Assembly (NCBI GenBank): GCA_900769075.1 | Contig: CAAGFE010000045.1 | Location: forward strand, 1-23,836 | Reading direction: 5' to 3' | Length of the DNA stretch: 23,836 bases | Origin: Clostridia bacterium | GTDB taxonomy: Bacteria; Bacillota; Clostridia; Christensenellales; Aristaeellaceae | In this document: one piece after another, positions 16,701 through 22,641 of the stretch | How positions within the stretch are numbered: the stretch's first letter is position 1 | Layout of the letters: each line of letters begins with the position of its first letter | Translations under genes and position numbers: made by a program | The notes under the pieces: generated by a model | What the model saw: the letters and a program-made list of their open reading frames with translations, nothing else | What the model was told of the DNA's origin: nothing | Databases searched by the model: none

Positions 16701-17240
16701 CTCCGCATGTCGGAGCTGGCGAGCCGTCCGGCCTTCCTGGAGGAACGCCAGATGACCGGCGCGGAACGGGGAACGCTGATGCACCGCGCCCTGTCGCTGA
16801 TTCCTCTGGACAGTCTGCGGGGTCAGGAGAATCTGGGCGGCGCGGTCAAGCAAGCGGTTCACGACCTGGCAGATCGGGAGATTTTCACCTATCAGGAGGT
16901 GATGCTCCTGTCCATCCAGGGGCTGACAGCGTTCTATGCGGGTGACCTGGGTCAGCGGATGCTGGCAAGTACGGTTGTCCGGCGGGAGTGGGCCTTCAAC
17001 CTGGTGATGGATGAGCAGGGCACGCTGCTCCAGGGCGTGATCGACTGCGCCTTCCTGGAGGGAGACGCGTGGGTGGTGGTGGACTACAAAACCGACCGGA
17101 TCGCCGATGAGTCCGCATTTATCGCCCGGTATCAGCTCCAGCTGGACTGGTACGCCAGGGCTCTGACCCGCATCACCGGGAAGCCGGTGAAGGCGAAATA
17201 CCTGTATGCGATTGGCAAACAAAAGGCGTTTGCGCTGTAA
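13755..17240 (+). CDS. addA: ATP-dependent helicase/nuclease subunit A (AddA)
   Basis: The 1161-residue AddA is the UvrD-type helicase and nuclease subunit that resects double-strand breaks for RecA. The helicase motifs are in order: Walker A SAAAGSGKTAV (22-32), motif II FVDECQD, motif III VGDVKQSIYRFRKADP, motif IV QKNFRSRWNVLE, motif V IMTMHKSKGLEFPVVF and motif VI LLYVAMTRARERL. The C-terminal RecB-like nuclease site is GVIDCAFLEGDAWVVVDYKTDR. It is somewhat shorter than Bacillus AddA. The partner addB, normally just upstream, is not in this window. The gene contains parS site 3 (14500) and a DnaA-box cluster (16374-16486). Start 13755 has AGGGAGGGAG upstream. It is followed after 12 bp by the phosphatase gene, so the two are probably an operon. 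Confidence 0.93.
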   Translation: MPAWTRQQLMAIDAENPTILVSAAAGSGKTAVLVERIVQLIRGGYRLDRMLIVTFTKAAAAEMRQRLNRRLLREAAADPDIFAQALDALESTEISTIHAFCQRVLRNNFQAVGIDPMVRPCDEQMKRTLFEAAWLEAFNGLLESQDQPELLELADGWTQRQLQDMTAELYDFLMSLPNPFDWLHNAVNRINQPPLGEHPWVGVLLEHAKLELQGIPAILEAMRRIFSDPNAVEARRMTFHEDEAACEPLFHVEQSSLDELLTVLDGFSMTRAKAIRNLSEEEKAWSDRLSRHRKRISEMVKEIRAQLSFDETKVETEFGTMQRHLRGLAALTEATHAAFLAKKAEKHLIDFADMEQFTLQVLSDPMLKAQMQGEYDHIFVDECQDVSQVQDAIIQAIHSERNCLFMVGDVKQSIYRFRKADPTLFMERLRTYSDDPEAKCRRIILQKNFRSRWNVLEATNMVFRNAMRPRVTELTYEPTDELICGRDTENDPPVEMHLLDVSPGEDGETVEALEAEAQVVITRIQALLNEQFDDGNGLRNYTYRDMVILLAAAANTAPKLVELLGRAGIPVYYDGAAAFFQLAEVQAMKSLLSIIDNPLQDVPLLAALKMPPFSLSDSELGRIRSAKTGKAVPFHEAFAEMCAQEGDLEEKCRTIRNQLESWRFEAETMRLSDFIWRVMQNGGYYASVGALPKGELRQANLRMFYQRAQAFEQEGGETLSEFLRLTDEQSAAEDKTTAKTLGENENLLRIMTMHKSKGLEFPVVFLMQMSGALTKSSQGELKMHTRLGVAMPYVNSELRIKRKTLADEAFRVQKELDEKAERARLLYVAMTRARERLIMVGCCKENQRDLWALPPGDYGVSQARSMTDWVMQGISTDINNLSTTCPQDENPWNIRVWSNLEGVRAEQAVDKAGITGYLRQVLADPPEEVFNEWEKPRESVYAPVKTSVSAIAKKSATRDPLPLTDAEENEETKRLAEEITSPLRMSELASRPAFLEERQMTGAERGTLMHRALSLIPLDSLRGQENLGGAVKQAVHDLADREIFTYQEVMLLSIQGLTAFYAGDLGQRMLASTVVRREWAFNLVMDEQGTLLQGVIDCAFLEGDAWVVVDYKTDRIADESAFIARYQLQLDWYARALTRITGKPVKAKYLYAIGKQKAFAL
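14500..14515. other. parS site 3, inside addA
   Basis: TGTTTCACGTGGAACA is one base from the perfect palindrome. Its reverse complement, TGTTCCACGTGAAACA, is a natural Bacillus parS variant. The coding sequence over it reads LFHVEQS in AddA. Confidence 0.85.
16374..16486. other. DnaA-box cluster C inside addA
   Basis: TTATCCACA at 16395-16403 and TGTGGATAA at 16478-16486 are perfect DnaA boxes in opposite orientations. ATATCCACA at 16374-16382 has one mismatch. The coding sequence over the first two falls in a weakly conserved-looking linker (GISTDINNLSTTCPQDENPW). Confidence 0.55.
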
Positions 17241-17244
17241 GGAG

Positions 17245-17260
17245 TGTTTCACGTGAAACA
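17245..17260. other. parS site 4, overlapping the phosphatase start
   Basis: TGTTTCACGTGAAACA, perfect, lies 4 bp after the addA stop codon. The likely GTG start of the next gene (17253) sits inside the palindrome, so ParB binding covers the translation start region. Confidence 0.93.
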
Positions 17261-18065
17261 AAGACGCATGGATTACCATCTGCACACCGTTCACTCCATG
17301 GACGGGCGTCAAACGGTGGACGAGCTGTGCCGGACGATGATGGCGCGCGGGGCTGAGGAAATCTGCCTGACGGAGCACATCGAAACCGGTCATCCTTCGC
17401 CGGGGGCGGATATTCCGCCGGATTGGCCTGCCTTCTTTGAGGAGGTGAGCCAGGCCAGGGAACAATATCCTCAGCTGGTTATCCGCACGGGGGTGGAAAT
17501 CGGGGATAACTCGCCGGTGCGGGGGGTGATTCAGGCGAATCTGGACGAATTGCCCCTGGATTTCCGCCTGCTGTCCCTGCACCTGGTGAATGGCGTTGAC
17601 CCCTACGACACAAAAGAATACTACACCAGCAGAAGCCGCGCCGAGGCCTATCGGGAATACGCCGAGGCCAAGGCGGAATCCATCCTCGCATGGACGGATT
17701 TCGACAGCGTGGCCCACATCGGCTATGTGGCCAAGTTCAGCGTGTACACCGGGGCCGAACGCCCGCTTTACTACGCCGACGCACCGGATGCATTCGATGC
17801 GATCCTGCGTCACATCATCGCGCTGGGCAAGTGCCTGGAGGTCAACACCAGCGGCTTTGCGTCCACTGGGGACACCTTTGCCCATTCGTCGATCATCCGC
17901 CGGTATGTGGAGCTGGGCGGTGAAAACTTCACCTTCGGCTCCGACAGCCACGCGGCGGATCGGGATTACGACGGCATCGAGCGGGCAAAGGACATGGTCC
18001 GTAGCCTGGGCGGCAAGTATCAGGCCAGCTTTGACCGGCGAAAAATGACGCTGTGGCGGATCTGA
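17253..18065 (+). CDS. PHP-domain phosphoesterase, histidinol-phosphatase (HisJ) family
   Basis: The 270-residue PHP-fold metalloenzyme is likely histidinol-phosphatase, which removes phosphate from L-histidinol phosphate in histidine synthesis. Metal-ligand motifs are visible in order: DYHLHTVHSMDG (the HxH of PHP), LTEHIE, GVEIG, SLHLVNG, SVAHIGYV, LEVNTSG and GSDSHAADRDY. No other his gene is nearby, so another phosphoester substrate is possible. The start is placed at GTG 17253, 8 nt after AAGGAG (17239-17244). GTG 17244 would leave no room for a ribosome site, and ATG 17268 is 23 nt away from it. The start lies inside parS site 4. Probably co-transcribed with addA. Confidence 0.82.
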   Translation: MKQRRMDYHLHTVHSMDGRQTVDELCRTMMARGAEEICLTEHIETGHPSPGADIPPDWPAFFEEVSQAREQYPQLVIRTGVEIGDNSPVRGVIQANLDELPLDFRLLSLHLVNGVDPYDTKEYYTSRSRAEAYREYAEAKAESILAWTDFDSVAHIGYVAKFSVYTGAERPLYYADAPDAFDAILRHIIALGKCLEVNTSGFASTGDTFAHSSIIRRYVELGGENFTFGSDSHAADRDYDGIERAKDMVRSLGGKYQASFDRRKMTLWRI

Positions 18066-18187
18066 CGCCCGGTGGCGTGGACGGAACGAAAATCGGGAAA
18101 AATGGTTTTCAAGTGGGGATGACATGCTGAAAAACCTGTCGTTTTAAGGAAAAAAGGGGTTTATCAGGACGATTGTGTCCCAAATAT

Positions 18188-18216
18188 TTGACAAATGGGG
18201 AAAATCGTGGCATAAT
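18188..18216 (+). promoter_or_regulatory. Predicted promoter of the MBL-fold hydrolase
   Basis: TTGACA (18188-18193) and CATAAT (18211-18216) are 17 bp apart. The leader to the start codon is about 80 nt and contains a CGCC/GGCG hairpin but no recognised riboswitch. Confidence 0.75.
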
Positions 18217-18302
18217 ACATTCGGTTGAGAAGAGGACGCCGCCGAGGTGGACGGCGCCTACATTCGCCGCGTTTGGCACTGCGGCACCTGGAGGCCTCAA
18301 GG

Positions 18303-19163
18303 ATGAAAAGCATGACGATTACCTATTATCACCACAGCGGTTTCTCCGTTGCAAGCGGGGATCTGCTGCTGGTGTTCGACTATTGGCGAGGCAAAAACGT
18401 GCGCCTTCCCGATGAGATGGGCATCACCCCGGACACCCTGGCAAGGTTCAACCAGGTCTATGTGTTCATCTCCCATGAGCATGAGGATCATTTCGATCAG
18501 GTCGTGTACAGCTGGGAACAGTATGCGCCGGTGACCTACATCATTGGCGATTCCCTGCCGGAGGATGCCAGGGGACACCGGATGGGCAAGGGCGATGAGC
18601 TGAATCTGTCAGATCGGGTGCAGGTGAGGGCCTACGGCTCCACCGATGCGGGCGTTTCCTTCCTGGTGACGCTGGACGGCATGCACTTCTTCCACGCGGG
18701 GGATCTGAACTTCTGGCACTGGCGGGAAGTGTGCAGCGCAAAGCAGATTAAGGAGGCGGACGAGGACTTCCGCAGTGAAATGGCGGATCTTCAGGGCGTG
18801 GAAATCGACGTGGCCTTCTTCCCGGTGGATCCCCGCATGGGCATGCTCTTCGACGCGGGCGCCAATTACTTCATCCTGACGGCCAAGCCGCGCCTCCTGC
18901 TGCCGATGCACTTCTGGCGCCGCGGGGATGTGGTGGCGGAGTTTGCTCGCCGAAGCCGCACGAGAGAAACCGAGATCATCGCGCTGACGACCTGGGGTCA
19001 GTCCATCCGGCTGGAGATCGAGGAGGATGGGTTCATGAACATCGCCATGCAGACGCCGAGGTATGCCGGCGCCGGCATGAATCCGGAGCAGAACGTCAGC
19101 CTGGCGGGCTATGAGGGCGAGGACCCCTTCCATGAAACCGATCTGCCCATTGATATGACTTGA
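18303..19163 (+). CDS. MBL-fold metallo-hydrolase, UlaG-like
   Basis: The 286-residue protein has the metallo-beta-lactamase fold. The zinc motif is SHEHEDHFD (H58, H60, D62, H63), and the later ligands are FHAGDLNFWHW and LLPMHFW. The N-terminus MTITYYHHSGFSV, with a histidine before the first sheet, is typical of UlaG/YtnP-like lactonase or phosphodiesterase relatives, whose substrates are diverse. The native substrate is unknown. The start at 18303 has TGGAGG 8 nt upstream; the frame is open further back but lacks a ribosome site. Its stop codon overlaps the promoter of the next gene. Confidence 0.82.
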   Translation: MKSMTITYYHHSGFSVASGDLLLVFDYWRGKNVRLPDEMGITPDTLARFNQVYVFISHEHEDHFDQVVYSWEQYAPVTYIIGDSLPEDARGHRMGKGDELNLSDRVQVRAYGSTDAGVSFLVTLDGMHFFHAGDLNFWHWREVCSAKQIKEADEDFRSEMADLQGVEIDVAFFPVDPRMGMLFDAGANYFILTAKPRLLLPMHFWRRGDVVAEFARRSRTRETEIIALTTWGQSIRLEIEEDGFMNIAMQTPRYAGAGMNPEQNVSLAGYEGEDPFHETDLPIDMT

Positions 19164-19188
19164 CATATTGCCCCGGCTGAAGTATCAT
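19160..19188 (+). promoter_or_regulatory. Predicted promoter of the DUF1858 gene
   Basis: TTGACA (19160-19165) and TATCAT (19183-19188) are separated by 17 bp. The -35 overlaps the stop codon of the hydrolase gene. Confidence 0.7.
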
Positions 19189-19235
19189 AATAGAGGTGGA
19201 TCAACTGAAGGATCCGCAGAAAGAAGGATAACAAA

Positions 19236-19451
19236 ATGACCATTCATAAGGATATGACCGTTGGCGAGGTGCTGCGCTCCTGTGCCGAGGACGCCCTGGA
19301 GGATGTGGTTCGCGTCTTCAACGAGATGGGCATGCACTGCCTGTTCTGCCCCCATTCCACGGCGGAAACCCTTGAGGAAGCCGCCATGGTGCACGGCAAT
19401 GATGTGGATACCCTCGTCGCCCAGCTGAACGAGGTCTTCCTGGAAAAGTAA
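19236..19451 (+). CDS. DUF1858 domain protein (redox disulfide type)
   Basis: The 71-residue protein matches the short DUF1858 family, described as a hybrid-cluster-protein-associated redox disulfide domain. The defining part is GMHCLFCPHSTAETLEEAA (residues 32-50), with the CxxC pair C35 and C38, followed by HGNDVDTLVAQLN. A thiol-disulfide or metal-binding role in anaerobic redox metabolism is likely, but the partner is unknown. The start at 19236 has GAAGGA 7 nt upstream. It has its own promoter and terminator. Confidence 0.85.
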   Translation: MTIHKDMTVGEVLRSCAEDALEDVVRVFNEMGMHCLFCPHSTAETLEEAAMVHGNDVDTLVAQLNEVFLEK

Positions 19452-19459
19452 TCCCCATG

Positions 19460-19491
19460 CCTCCTTCCGCGTGCAGGTGAAGGAGGTTTTT
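19460..19491 (+). terminator. Terminator after the DUF1858 gene
   Basis: CCTCCTTC (19460-19467) pairs with GAAGGAGG (19479-19486), followed by TTTTT. Confidence 0.85.
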
Positions 19492-19495
19492 CTTC

Positions 19496-19534
19496 AATCC
19501 CGCAAAGCCTTGAAATCACCGGGTTTGCGGGATT
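19496..19534. repeat. 11-bp perfect inverted repeat next to DnaA array B
   Basis: AATCCCGCAAA (19496-19506) and TTTGCGGGATT (19524-19534) are perfect inverted copies with a 17-nt spacer. No T-run follows. It stands between the DUF1858 terminator and the DnaA boxes, and could be a second terminator stem or a protein-binding site. Confidence 0.6.
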
Positions 19535-19564
19535 TGAACGGAATGCGGAGCAATACACACAGGA

Positions 19565-19680
19565 TGTGGATAAGCCTGTGGATATTGTGGACAAAGATGG
19601 GGATCAATCCCCAGGGACCTGTGGATACTGTGGATAACTCTGTGGACAAATGGGGATAAATCCACAATCCGCGTGGATAA
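19565..19680. other. Dense tandem array of DnaA boxes (cluster B)
   Basis: Eight boxes share one orientation within 116 bp. TGTGGATAA is perfect at 19565-19573 and 19629-19637. Single-mismatch boxes start at 19577, 19586, 19620, 19641, 19651 and 19672. Start-to-start spacings are 12, 9, 34, 9, 12, 10 and 21 bp, so two triplets are arranged almost symmetrically. This density is typical of an origin or a DnaA-titrating or regulatory locus. It lies directly upstream of the ferritin-like gene. Confidence 0.75.
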
Positions 19681-19713
19681 GCTGTGAAAAAGCTGTGAAT
19701 AGAGGTGAAACGG

Positions 19714-20178
19714 ATGGTTGTGCGTCATGAGGGGCAGGCATTGTGCGTCGCCGTGGAGATGGAAAGGCGGGCGATCCGGATATACGAGCAGGCATTGCTG
19801 CTGACAAAGGATCCTGCGATTGTTGATGGCATCCGCGAGATTCTCAAGGACGAGCGGGAACACCTGAGGCGTTTCACCGAAATGAAGGCACAGCATCCCA
19901 TCCCTGCGGCGGAGGAGCAGCTGATGATCTCCGGCATGGCGGCGGATGTGCTGTTCTCCGGCGGCGTGATGGAAATGAAGCGGGAGAAGGCCCTGACCAC
20001 CCTGGAAGGGTTGTACCGCTACGCCGCGGAGAGTGAGGCCGATGCGGTGGAAACCTATGGCGGATTCGCCAGCAAGTGCCAGGATGTGAAGGTTCATGAT
20101 GCGTTCATGGCGATCGTCCATGAGGAAAGCCGGCATCTGTCCGAATTGGTGAATCGGTTGGAACAAATGCGCGGATAA
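19714..20178 (+). CDS. Ferritin-like diiron-type protein
   Basis: The 154-residue all-helical protein has four-helix-bundle character with carboxylate/histidine pairs placed as in ferritin-like diiron proteins. Helix 1 is VEMERRAIRIYEQAL; helix 2 has DEREHLRRF with the ExxH pair E47/H50; a later helix has ESEADAVETY; and helix 4 has HEESRHLSEL with a second ExxH. It may be a rubrerythrin- or demethoxyubiquinone-hydroxylase-like protein acting in oxidative-stress defence or iron handling. There is no rubredoxin-type CxxC domain. The start at 19714 has AGAGGTG 6 nt upstream. The DnaA-box array ends 33 bp before it, so its transcription may respond to DnaA. Confidence 0.75.
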   Translation: MVVRHEGQALCVAVEMERRAIRIYEQALLLTKDPAIVDGIREILKDEREHLRRFTEMKAQHPIPAAEEQLMISGMAADVLFSGGVMEMKREKALTTLEGLYRYAAESEADAVETYGGFASKCQDVKVHDAFMAIVHEESRHLSELVNRLEQMRG

Positions 20179-20248
20179 AGCGCCGAAGCGGCGGATCCAG
20201 CCGGCGCCCCTCCATGTCCGTCCCGATCCGAAAAAGGATGGGAAGCCC

Positions 20249-20277
20249 TTGACAATCTTCCCAAAATGCAATACAAT
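20249..20277 (+). promoter_or_regulatory. Predicted promoter of the TM1266-type regulator
   Basis: TTGACA (20249-20254) and TACAAT (20272-20277) are 17 bp apart. Transcription would start about 170 nt before the coding start, leaving an unusually long leader. Confidence 0.8.
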
Positions 20278-20392
20278 ATTCTTGCCTGAAGGGCTTCCGC
20301 AAAGGTCACCCTGCGCGTCAGCCCGGCACATCATACAGATAACACGATCCTGACAGAAAGCGTCAAGCTGCATGAAAGGTGCGTCCATAGAG

Positions 20393-20443
20393 CCTTCCGC
20401 CCGGAAGGAAGTATGCCGTACCTTGGGGTACGGTTATTTATTT
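20393..20443 (+). promoter_or_regulatory. Structured leader with terminator-like hairpin before the TM1266-type regulator
   Basis: Two hairpins occur in a row: CCTTCCG/CGGAAGG (20393-20399 with 20402-20408), and CCGTACC/GGTACGG (20416-20422 with 20427-20433, loop TTGG). The second is followed by TTATTTATTT and then the GGAGG of the gene. The second hairpin plus T-rich tail looks like a conditional terminator. No known riboswitch class was recognised in 20284-20392. Confidence 0.5.
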
Positions 20444-20455
20444 GGAGGTGAAAGC

Positions 20456-20707
20456 ATGGAAACCCGCGTGGCTGTGATGAGCATCATTGTGGAGGACGGA
20501 AACAGCGTGGAAACGATCAACGCGATTCTGCACGAATACGGGGAATACATCATCGGACGGATGGGCATCCCGTATCGTGAAAGGAAGATCAGCATCATTT
20601 CCATCGCGCTGGACGCGCCCCAGAATACCATTTCCACCATCGCCGGGAAAATCGGCGGGCTGAACGGCGTGAGCGTCAAAACCGCCTATTCCAGCGTTGG
20701 CGCGTGA
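20456..20707 (+). CDS. TM1266-family iron-only hydrogenase system putative regulator
   Basis: The 83-residue ACT-like small protein matches the TM1266 family (TIGR03959), found beside or in genomes with [FeFe]-hydrogenase maturation genes. Its features are TRVAVMSIIVEDGNSVETIN at the start, the central YIIGRMGIPYRERKISIISI, and the ending GGLNGVSVKTAYS, which together form the beta-alpha-beta pattern of ACT domains. It probably binds a small ligand and regulates hydrogenase-related expression or assembly, although no hydrogenase gene is in this window. The start at 20456 has GGAGG 7 nt upstream; the frame is open upstream through the leader hairpins, but this start fits the family length. Confidence 0.85.
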   Translation: METRVAVMSIIVEDGNSVETINAILHEYGEYIIGRMGIPYRERKISIISIALDAPQNTISTIAGKIGGLNGVSVKTAYSSVGA

Positions 20708-20750
20708 TTCAAGTGATCCCAAACAACATGTTGGAAGGAGTGTCCCATAT

Positions 20751-21659
20751 ATGAAAAAGCTGCTCTCTCTGCTGATGATTTTCCTGCTGCTGACCTGCTC
20801 CGCATGTGCCGAAACCTACGGCATGACCGCCTCCGCCCCCGCCGGCGCGCCGGCCCTGGCCCTGGCCATGCTGGCGGTGGATGACCCGGACAGCTTCACC
20901 TTTGTGGCGGCAGAAACCATTTCCGCCGAGTTTGCCAACCAGAACGCTGATTTCATCGTCGCGCCCCTGAACGCCGGCGCCAAGCTGTACAAGATGGGCA
21001 AGTCCACCTACAAGCTGGCGGGCGTGGTCAGCTGGGGCAACCTGTTCTTTGCCTCCCAGAAGGAAGGCTTCACCCTGGAGGACATGAACGGCGCGACCGT
21101 GACCATCTTCGGGGAGAACACCATCAACGCCTCCGTGGTGAAGTATGCCCTGGAACAGAACGGCATCGTGCCTGCCGGGATTGAGTATCTGGCCGGCGCC
21201 GCCAACACCCAGAGCCTGCTGCTCTCGGACGCCAGCGCCATCGTCGTGACCGCTGAGCCCGCCCTGACCGCCGCGAAGATCAAGAATCCCGCCATCACCG
21301 CCTATGCCGTGAACGACCTGTACAAGGCTGCCACCGGCTACGACGGCTACACCCAGGCGGCGCTGTTCGTGAAGGCGGAAACCGCTGCCAACCAGCCCGA
21401 TGCGGTGAAGGCGTTCATCGAGGCCGTGGCTGCCTCCTGCGAAACGGCGACCACCGACGTGGAAGCCCTGGCGGCGGCTGCCGTGACTCTCGAGATTCTG
21501 CCGAACCAGAAGGTCGCCATGAACGCCATCCCCGGCTGCGCGATTCGTTTCCTGAGCGCCCTGGAGGCCAAGGAGCAGGTGGAAACCACCGCGAAGATCG
21601 ACCTGGTGCAATTCGGCGGCGAGGTGCCGGCGGACGACTTCTACTATGTCGCAGAATAA
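20751..21659 (+). CDS. ABC transporter substrate-binding protein (NMT1/SsuA-like)
   Basis: The 302-residue exported protein begins with a signal sequence MKKLLSLLMIFLLLTCSAC. The cysteine at residue 19 could be lipidated, though CSAC is a poor lipobox; cleavage after ACA by signal peptidase I is the alternative. The mature part (TYGMTASAPAGAPALALAM; ADFIVAPLNAGAKLYKMGKS; YKLAGVVSWGNLFF) resembles periplasmic-binding proteins of the NMT1/SsuA/TauA group, which feed organic sulfonates, pyrimidine precursors or similar small molecules to an importer. The ligand is unknown. AAGGAG lies 10 nt before the start. Its end overlaps the permease start by 14 bp, so the two are translationally coupled. 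No terminator separates it from the TM1266-type gene. Confidence 0.82.
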   Translation: MKKLLSLLMIFLLLTCSACAETYGMTASAPAGAPALALAMLAVDDPDSFTFVAAETISAEFANQNADFIVAPLNAGAKLYKMGKSTYKLAGVVSWGNLFFASQKEGFTLEDMNGATVTIFGENTINASVVKYALEQNGIVPAGIEYLAGAANTQSLLLSDASAIVVTAEPALTAAKIKNPAITAYAVNDLYKAATGYDGYTQAALFVKAETAANQPDAVKAFIEAVAASCETATTDVEALAAAAVTLEILPNQKVAMNAIPGCAIRFLSALEAKEQVETTAKIDLVQFGGEVPADDFYYVAE

Positions 21660-22416
21660 ATTCAGGGAGCTGGTCACCTTCTGCCTGGGCATCGTGCTGA
21701 TTGGCGTGCTGATCCAGGCAGCGGGGGCCCTCAAGGGCGACCGGCTGGTTTTCCCGGGCGTGGATGAGATCCTCCGCGCCTTTTTCCGGCTGATGATCAC
21801 GCCCAAAACCTACGCCCTCATCTGGACGACCCTCAAGCACCTCATCGCCTCCATGCTGGTGTCCACCCTCATCGGAATCACCCTGGGCATCCTCCAGGGG
21901 ATGATTCCCCTGGTGCGGAACCTGCTCAAGCCGCTGATGATCCTGCTGCGCTCGCTGCCGATGGTCATCCTGATCGTCATCGTCATGGTGGTGACGGATT
22001 ACAGCCGGGTGCCGGTGATCGCCTCGTCCATCATCCTGATCCCGATGATCGCCGAGGCTGCCTGCGAGGGCTGCCGCCGCATTGACCCCGAGCTGATCGA
22101 CGTGTACAGGATGAATGCCAATTTCAATCCGCGGGTGCTCTTTTCGGTGTATCTGCCGCTGATGGCAGGGTATCTCCGCCAAGCGTATGTCAACGCGGTC
22201 GGCATGGGGGTGAAGCTGGCGGTGTCCACCGAATACCTGGTGCAGACCCGCAATTCCCTGGGCAAGGCCGTGCACACCAGCGGATATTTCAACGAGTACC
22301 AGGACATCTACGCCTACGCGCTGGTGATGATTTTGCTGGTGCTGGCGGTCAGCGAAGGCCCGGTGATCATCGGGCGGATCGTGTCCGCCCGGCGGGCAAA
22401 AGCAAGACAGCGTTGA
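21646..22416 (+). CDS. ABC transporter permease (SsuC/TauC-like)
   Basis: The 256-residue integral membrane protein has about six hydrophobic segments. Its coupling-helix motif is AEAACEGCRRIDPELIDVYR followed by LFSVYLPL, the EAA loop that contacts the ATPase in binding-protein-dependent importers. It should form the channel for the substrate captured by the overlapping upstream protein. The start ATG 21646 lies inside the previous gene. The ATPase expected with it is absent: the next gene is gapA with its own promoter, so an ATPase from elsewhere must be shared. Confidence 0.87.
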   Translation: MSQNKFRELVTFCLGIVLIGVLIQAAGALKGDRLVFPGVDEILRAFFRLMITPKTYALIWTTLKHLIASMLVSTLIGITLGILQGMIPLVRNLLKPLMILLRSLPMVILIVIVMVVTDYSRVPVIASSIILIPMIAEAACEGCRRIDPELIDVYRMNANFNPRVLFSVYLPLMAGYLRQAYVNAVGMGVKLAVSTEYLVQTRNSLGKAVHTSGYFNEYQDIYAYALVMILLVLAVSEGPVIIGRIVSARRAKARQR

Positions 22417-22504
22417 TGGTCATGCAATCCCCGGCGAGTCAGCGCTGTCCGTTAGAGATTTCACAATTTCCTGCACAAAGTCAGCCGAAAAGCGCTTTTT
22501 CCCC

Positions 22505-22533
22505 TTGCAAAATATCGCCAAATCGGGTAAAAT
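22505..22533 (+). promoter_or_regulatory. Predicted promoter of gapA
   Basis: TTGCAA (22505-22510) and TAAAAT (22528-22533) are separated by 17 bp, giving a leader of about 100 nt. The leader includes a GCGGG/CCCGC hairpin shortly before the AAGGAGG ribosome site. The gap 22417-22504 shows nothing else clear. Confidence 0.75.
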
Positions 22534-22641
22534 GATTGGTGGAGAAATGGTCTGCTGATGCCCATCATCCGGCAAGCAAGGACGCCATTTCCGATCTTTG
22601 CATGCGGGCCCGTCCCGCGAACGATTAAGGAGGTAATTCCA

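Noticed and set aside
19471..19659. Small plus-strand frame across the DnaA-box array
   Set aside because: Its repeated residues (MWISLWILWT) simply reflect the repeated DnaA boxes, and no ribosome site precedes it.
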